Shown here piece after piece: positions 10,430 to 14,199 of a stretch of 14,199 nt of DNA. Under the pieces are notes generated by a model, which was given only the letters and a program-made list of their open reading frames with translations, was not told the DNA's origin and did not search any database. Every line of letters starts with the position of its first letter. Positions within the stretch are counted from its first letter, which is position 1. Source of the stretch: an uncultured Clostridium sp. (GTDB taxonomy: Bacteria > Bacillota > Clostridia > TANB77 > CAG-508); the NCBI GenBank assembly GCA_946497585.1, contig CAMMLF010000032.1, positions 1-14,199 on the forward strand. Direction: 5' to 3'. The position numbers and the translations under genes were made by a program.

Positions 10430-11338
10430 TTGATTATTATTAATAATTTTGAAAAATTTGTATTAAAAAAAAGAAGCATTTGGTTTCACATTATTGTAGG
10501 TTATTTTACTGCTTTTACTTGGAATATTATTTGGTTAATAACTTATATTTTATATAATAAAAAAATAAAAAGTAATAAGCACAGTCGTTTTATAGATTTA
10601 AGTCGCAATACTCAAAACAGACCTGCAACTGACTTAGAACAATATAAAAAAAGCAATGAAATACCCTCAATAGAGCATATTAATAATCGTAAAAAAGAGT
10701 ATATACAAGCATTAAACTCTATAAAAATTTTAGTTCCAACAGTATATAAAACTGCTCAAAATAAAAATAATTTAGCTGAAATGCCTTATTTAAATTTTAG
10801 CCAAATAAGAAAAAATACTCCACAAGATAGACTCGAAAAATTTGTATCTATAGATATAGAAACAACTGGATTACATCCTGGAGTTGATGAAATATTAGAA
10901 ATTTCTGCGATAAAATTCATTGATTCAGAGCCAATAGAATGCTTAACAACTCTAATAAAACCAAAGAAAGATATTCCTGCAAATATAACAAATATTAATC
11001 ATATTACTAATGAAATGGTTGCAAATAGCCCTAATATTGAATTTGTAATACAAGATTTTTCAAAATTTATTAAAGGATTTAATGTAGTTGGATATAATTT
11101 AGAATTTGATTTACGTTTCCTATACAAAAACGGACTTGATTTATTCAATGAAAAAAGACAATTTTATGATGCTATAGATCTTGCAAGAAAAGTATATAAA
11201 AATAAATTATATAATTTTAAATTAGATAGCATAGCTGAAGAAATGGAACTATATAGAACACAATCACATAGAGCAACAGAAGATGCATTTGTAACTGGAA
11301 TTATTTTCAGAGATTTAGGTACTTACATAAAAAAATGA
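10430..11338 (+). CDS. Membrane-anchored DnaQ-like 3'-5' exonuclease (DEDDh)
   Basis: About 300 residues. A hydrophobic segment at 17-41 (WFHIIVGYFTAFTWNIIWLI, then TYIL) has basic residues on both sides, so it is either one span or a membrane hairpin. A polar linker follows to about 135. The DnaQ fold has ExoI SIDIETTG (D142, E144), ExoII YNLEFDLRFL (D227) and ExoIII H280RATED285, all intact. It should remove nucleotides from DNA or RNA 3' ends at the membrane. AAGGAG abuts a TTG at 10430; the codons at workable spacing are ATT (10436 or 10439), so the start is uncertain. It lies in the lysogeny unit between two copies of the repressor tail, which suggests acquisition as a moron. Confidence 0.85.
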   Translation: MIIINNFEKFVLKKRSIWFHIIVGYFTAFTWNIIWLITYILYNKKIKSNKHSRFIDLSRNTQNRPATDLEQYKKSNEIPSIEHINNRKKEYIQALNSIKILVPTVYKTAQNKNNLAEMPYLNFSQIRKNTPQDRLEKFVSIDIETTGLHPGVDEILEISAIKFIDSEPIECLTTLIKPKKDIPANITNINHITNEMVANSPNIEFVIQDFSKFIKGFNVVGYNLEFDLRFLYKNGLDLFNEKRQFYDAIDLARKVYKNKLYNFKLDSIAEEMELYRTQSHRATEDAFVTGIIFRDLGTYIKK

Positions 11339-11347
11339 TAATATAGA

Positions 11348-11470
11348 TTTCACTTCTCCTTCCATAAGGAAACAGAAGGTATGACTGATGAAGAAATTAA
11401 AGATGCTTTAAGATTTTATAAAGAAATGAAAAATCGAATAAAGGAAGAAAAAAAAGATGGATCAAAATAA
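11348..11470 (+). pseudogene. 3' remnant of a second repressor gene
   Basis: This frame reads FHFSFHKETEGMTDEEIKDA and onward to a stop at 11468-11470. It matches the repressor tail in 30 of 35 residues. Seven of the 12 differing codons are synonymous, so the copy diverged while still under selection, not as a recent duplication. The helix-turn-helix part is missing, and an in-frame stop lies just upstream. Its end overlaps the start of the Abi_alpha-type gene and carries that gene's AAGGAAG ribosome binding site. It marks a recombination joint. Confidence 0.8.
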
Positions 11471-12215
11471 CTTAAATTTACAATTAGATTTAACAAAAGT
11501 AGCCAATAAAACCTATGATGATTTAGCCAGTAAAACATTGAAAAGTACTGGAAATGCAGGTTCAACAGTCGTAGACTTTCTTCATAACTTTATATTATAT
11601 CCATTACAAAAATATAATATATATGCTGAATATAAATTACAAAATTATAAAGATGAATTAGTAAAAAAAGCAAATAAAATTCCCAAAGAAAGCCTAACAC
11701 TTCCAAGAGTCAATATTTTTGGTCCAACATTAGAGGGTTTAAAATATAATCTTGATGAGCAATACATAAAAGATATGTTTACTAACATTTTAATATCAGA
11801 TATGGATTCAACTAAACAATCTAAAGTATTACCTGCTTATATTGATATTGTAAGACAATTAAGTAAAGATGATGCAATATTCTTAAAATCATTAAAAGAA
11901 TGTAGCTCGTATGTCAGGGGATTCTTTTGCATAGAATTGCATAATAAAGATAAGTATATATTGTTAGAATATTCTGATAATAATGGCAAATTATCAGATT
12001 TTAATATTATTAAACTAAATTCTATTGTAATTGATAATTTAATAAGATTAAGACTTATTGAAATTCCTGATAGAGTTTTTGTTAATCAAAAAGTATATGA
12101 TAAAATGTACGAGTTGCTTCATCAGCCTACAATGATAGAAGTAATTCAATATACTCCAAGAATTTTATCTGTTACTGATTTTGGAAAGAACTTTATTGAT
12201 ATATGTCTTTCTTAA
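11457..12215 (+). CDS. DUF4393/Abi_alpha-type protein, candidate abortive infection
   Basis: A 252-residue protein. Features I associate with the DUF4393 (Abi_alpha) family are a helical N-terminus, NIFGPTLEGLKYNLDEQYIK at about 86-105, MFTNILISDMDS, then VLPAYIDIVRQLSKDDAIFL at about 124-143. The C-terminal RLRLIEIP and TDFGKNFIDIC are also typical. The family has been linked to abortive infection, but its mechanism is not known to me. No membrane span is clear. Translation starts from AAGGAAG inside the repressor remnant. Its 3' end overlaps the converging membrane-protein gene by 23 bases. Placement beside the repressor suggests expression in the lysogen. Confidence 0.75.
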   Translation: MDQNNLNLQLDLTKVANKTYDDLASKTLKSTGNAGSTVVDFLHNFILYPLQKYNIYAEYKLQNYKDELVKKANKIPKESLTLPRVNIFGPTLEGLKYNLDEQYIKDMFTNILISDMDSTKQSKVLPAYIDIVRQLSKDDAIFLKSLKECSSYVRGFFCIELHNKDKYILLEYSDNNGKLSDFNIIKLNSIVIDNLIRLRLIEIPDRVFVNQKVYDKMYELLHQPTMIEVIQYTPRILSVTDFGKNFIDICLS

Positions 12216-12390
12216 TTTTATTTACATCTTTTTTTATATTTGCAATTTCATCTAGTGCTTTGCAGATATATTCTTGATGTGAATCAAAACCTTTACTATT
12301 AATTTTATCTAATTTTATAAATTGATAACAAGCTACTTTATATGTTACAAAACAACAAAATAAAGTAAATAATAAATAAAAAATAAACAT
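12193..12390 (-). CDS. Small membrane/coiled-coil protein converging on Abi_alpha gene (65 aa)
   Basis: A 65-residue protein. One N-terminal span (FIFYLLFTLFCCFVTYKVAC) is followed by a polar linker and a C-terminal coiled coil (ALDEIANIKKDVNKIKKDIY). A GAGGTG site lies 8 bases before the ATG, and a promoter stands just upstream, so it is a separate unit. Its last 23 bases overlap the last codons of the Abi_alpha-type gene on the other strand. Membrane location is clear from the sequence; the partner and role are unknown. Confidence 0.7.
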   Translation of the reverse strand: MFIFYLLFTLFCCFVTYKVACYQFIKLDKINSKGFDSHQEYICKALDEIANIKKDVNKIKKDIYQ

Positions 12391-12410
12391 ATGTAACTCA
12401 CCTCAAAAAA

Positions 12411-12439
12411 ATTATAACACAAAAATATCTTTTTGTATA
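12411..12439 (-). promoter_or_regulatory. Leftward promoter of the small membrane-protein gene
   Basis: Read leftward, TATACA (12434-12439), a 17-base spacer and a perfect TATAAT (12411-12416). The transcript would start about 7 bases before the coding region's GAGGTG site, giving a very short leader. The ImmA-type gene starts at 12465 in the opposite direction, so this gap is a divergent promoter region. Confidence 0.55.
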
Positions 12440-12464
12440 TAACTAAAGATTGGAGTTTTGGTAA

Positions 12465-12785
12465 ATGGAACTAAAGAAATTATATGAAATAGCAAATAAA
12501 GAACATATAGATATAATTAACTTTAAAATGAAAAATAAAGCTATAATTGGCTATTATAATAATTATTGCATAATAGGTTTAAATTACTCTAAAATACATT
12601 CTTATAAAGAAGAAAAATGTATTTTAGCAGAAGAATTAGGACACTATTACTATTCTGCTTATTATACTGTAAATTCAGACCAAGAATTTATAGACAAGCA
12701 AGAATATCGTGCGATGAAATGGAAATCACTTGCATGTGTCCCCTTAAAATCAATTTTAAGCTGTTTTTATGAACGGAATATATAA
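12465..12785 (+). CDS. immA: ImmA/IrrE-type metalloprotease, N-terminal part (frameshifted)
   Basis: These 106 residues cover most of an ImmA/IrrE-type protease, which would cleave the prophage repressor on induction. LAEELGHYYY at 54-63 is the metal site; the first His of the usual HExxH is Glu here, a variant I recall from many phage members. DKQEYRAMKWKSLACVPL at about 77-94 is the second conserved block. The frame then breaks: after SILSC it ends FYERNI, while the family's next segment appears in another frame from 12769. GGAG stands 9 bases before the ATG. The gene is separated from the repressor by cargo genes, whereas ImmR and ImmA genes are usually adjacent. Confidence 0.8.
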   Translation: MELKKLYEIANKEHIDIINFKMKNKAIIGYYNNYCIIGLNYSKIHSYKEEKCILAEELGHYYYSAYYTVNSDQEFIDKQEYRAMKWKSLACVPLKSILSCFYERNI

Positions 12786-12897
12786 TTTATGGGACATAGC
12801 AGAAAAATTAAACGTAGACACAAATATGGTCGAATTTGCAATTAATTATTATAAAGAAAATGATTTACTAAAGACAAATGCTTATGATAGCATTTAA
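12769..12897 (+). pseudogene. ImmA C-terminal part in the shifted frame
   Basis: A 42-residue frame, MNGIYNLWDIAEKLNVDTNM and onward, ending NDLLKTNAYDSI. NLWDIAEKLNV and FAINYYKEN fit the usual C-terminal end of phage ImmA proteins. Removing one T from the T5 run just before it (12763-12769) would join both parts into a protein of about 146 residues, normal for the family. It is either a broken gene, a sequencing slip, or two translationally linked pieces, since an ATG opens this frame within the overlap. Confidence 0.7.
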
Positions 12898-12938
12898 TTT
12901 TTCAAAACATTTTGCAAACATTTGTTCAAGGAGGATTT

Positions 12939-14060
12939 ATGGCAAAGAAAACAAATATTGAAATTAACGGGAAACAATATTATCGTGTTACTAGGACAAT
13001 CGGCAAAAAAGCTGATGGCACACTTATTAGAAAACAATTTTACGGAACAGGAATTAATGAAGCTAATAAAAAAGCAGATGAATACGTCAATGATATAAAA
13101 AACGGATTGATTACTAATTTCGAATATGTGACTATAAATGATGCAATGCATACTTGGCTATTTGATTTTTTACTCAATTCCGCTTCTATTAAGCCATCTA
13201 CTTTTCAAAGATATGAAGGAATTTATAGAAAATATATTAAAAGTAGTTCTATTGCAGGTCTGAGAGCAAGTACTTTTACTTCTTTGCAATTGCAAAAATT
13301 TTATAACAGATTAGCTAAAAATTTTTCCTATAAACAAATAAATACATTAAATACTATTTTAAAAATATTTTTCAACTGGTGTATAGATAATGGATATATG
13401 CTAAAGAACCCATGTAATAATGTAAATATAAAAAACGAATTAAATAAAATGACTACAGAGAAAAAGAAAATTGAAATATTAACAGAAAAAGAAATTAAAA
13501 CAATAAAAAATTACATAAGAAATACAGATTTTGAACTTCTTTTTTTATTAGATTTAGGAACTGGATTAAGATTAGGAGAGTTATTAGCTTTAGACTGGGA
13601 AAACATAAACCTCGAAAGTAAAACAATATATATCGAACAATCCGTTAAAGAAGTATATGTTTATGATACTCCTGAATCTAAACATATTGAAACAATATTT
13701 CAAAAACCTAAAACAAAAACATCAATCAGAACAATTACTATACCTAATAATTTAGTTGAATTACTTAAGCTACAAAAAAATAAAACTGGACTATTATTTA
13801 AAGATGAAAATGGAAATCCTATTAGAGGAAGAATAGTATATTCAAGGTGGAATAGCATTTTAAAAAAATGTAAAATTCCACATAAAAAATTTCATGCAAT
13901 TAGACATACTTATGCATCTATGTTATTAAAAAAGGGAGTTGATATTGAGACTGTTGCAGAACTAATGGGGCATTCAACAATTACTATTACGCAAATCTAT
14001 CTACACTCTACTTCTAATCAAAAGCAAAAAGCTGTTAACAAATTAAATAGTTTATTCTAA
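12939..14060 (+). CDS. int: Tyrosine-family site-specific integrase
   Basis: A 373-residue phage integrase. An N-terminal arm-binding domain (residues 1-60, GKQYYRVTRTIGKKADGTLI) is followed by a SAM-like core-binding domain (about 62-155, ending NWCIDNGYMLKNPC). The catalytic domain follows: R211 in TGLRLGE, a Lys in PKTKTSIRTI (258 or 260), H319-x2-R322, H345 in MGHST, and nucleophile Y354 in QIYLH. The full catalytic set is present, so it should be active. I chose the MAKK ATG because AAGGAGG lies 4 to 5 bases upstream; a TTG nine codons earlier has no site. It is the last gene before a terminator and the tRNA-Met, its likely target. Confidence 0.95.
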   Translation: MAKKTNIEINGKQYYRVTRTIGKKADGTLIRKQFYGTGINEANKKADEYVNDIKNGLITNFEYVTINDAMHTWLFDFLLNSASIKPSTFQRYEGIYRKYIKSSSIAGLRASTFTSLQLQKFYNRLAKNFSYKQINTLNTILKIFFNWCIDNGYMLKNPCNNVNIKNELNKMTTEKKKIEILTEKEIKTIKNYIRNTDFELLFLLDLGTGLRLGELLALDWENINLESKTIYIEQSVKEVYVYDTPESKHIETIFQKPKTKTSIRTITIPNNLVELLKLQKNKTGLLFKDENGNPIRGRIVYSRWNSILKKCKIPHKKFHAIRHTYASMLLKKGVDIETVAELMGHSTITITQIYLHSTSNQKQKAVNKLNSLF

Positions 14061-14093
14061 ACTAGTGTGTTAAAAATGTGTTAATTAAAATTT

Positions 14094-14129
14094 TAGCGTA
14101 TCTTGAAAGCCCCAAGATACGCTATTTTT
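14094..14129 (+). terminator. Intrinsic terminator after the integrase
   Basis: TAGCGTATCTTG (14094-14105) and CAAGATACGCTA (14113-14124) form a perfect 12-bp stem with a 7-base loop, followed by TTTTT (14125-14129). On the minus strand the stem is followed by AAAATTTT, a poorer tail, so it mainly ends rightward transcription. It lies between phage gene and host tRNA. Confidence 0.85.
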
Positions 14130-14146
14130 AACGTCTTTTATAAAAT

Positions 14147-14199
14147 TGGTGGCGAAGAGGAGATTCGAACTCTTGACCTGCCGGGTATGAACCGGATGC
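14147..14199 (-). tRNA. Elongator tRNA-Met (CAT), 3' part, cut by window edge
   Basis: Read leftward, the sequence gives an anticodon loop TTCATAC (anticodon CAT, complement of 14187-14189), variable bases AGGTC, the T loop TTCGAAT, the acceptor half CTTCGCC, discriminator A and an encoded CCA (14147-14149). The 5' half lies beyond the window. GGTTCATACC matches elongator Met rather than initiator tRNA. One A-C mismatch is seen in the T stem and one doubtful pair ends the anticodon stem. It is a probable attachment site for the adjacent integrase. Confidence 0.85.

Noticed and set aside
12894..13151. Leftward 85-codon frame opposite the integrase N-terminus
   Set aside because: It is antisense to conserved integrase coding sequence, has no ribosome binding site, and is a Cys/Phe/Ile-rich shadow.
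1..14199. CRISPR array, insertion sequence or transposase
   Set aside because: No regularly spaced repeats, transposase motifs or terminal inverted repeats with target duplications were seen.

Overview
The window is strongly AT-rich. Its genes are densely packed behind AGGAGG-type ribosome binding sites, TGA is used only as stop, and Trp is read from TGG. The tRNA at the right edge encodes its own CCA. This fits a low-GC Bacillota host (Clostridia or a related gut Bacilli lineage). The content is the integration, lysogeny and early-replication end of a temperate siphovirus-like prophage. No structural or lysis genes are present, and the right edge is probably the phage/host junction at an elongator tRNA-Met gene.

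Right to left, the layout is as follows. A partial tRNA-Met (minus strand, 14147 to the edge) and an intrinsic terminator follow a tyrosine integrase (12939-14060). Next comes an ImmA/IrrE-type metalloprotease broken into two frames (12465-12785 and 12769-12897). A divergent small membrane protein (12193-12390) converges on a DUF4393/Abi_alpha-type gene (11457-12215). A membrane-anchored DnaQ-like exonuclease (TTG or AUU start near 10430) precedes the short XRE repressor (10078-10404). A second, diverged copy of the repressor's 3' end lies at 11348-11470, so the exonuclease is bracketed by direct repeats. This looks like mosaic recombination in the immunity region.

The switch lies at 9895-10077. 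A near-consensus leftward promoter and a weaker rightward promoter carry three operator-like dyads with a common ACT-N3-AGT core. Leftward from it runs the early operon: a Cro-like HTH protein, several small conserved phage proteins, an excisionase-like HTH protein, two very small proteins and a membrane protein. Then come the replication pair, a DnaD-like initiator (6791-7627) with an AT-rich repeat tract that may hold the origin and a DnaB-type helicase (5543-6787). They are followed by an HNH protein and about sixteen small proteins of mostly unknown function, several with Cys zinc motifs, linked by ATGA-type overlaps. One 58-residue gene (8735-8911) lies against this stream with its own promoter.

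The likely working picture is this. The repressor holds the leftward promoter silent in the lysogen. ImmA, if still functional, would cleave it on induction. The Cro-like protein then favours the early operon, which supplies excision and replication functions. The repressor-side genes (exonuclease, Abi_alpha-like, small membrane protein) are expressed in the lysogen and are good candidates for superinfection or defence functions. All functional names rest on motif reading of the translations; no database search was done.
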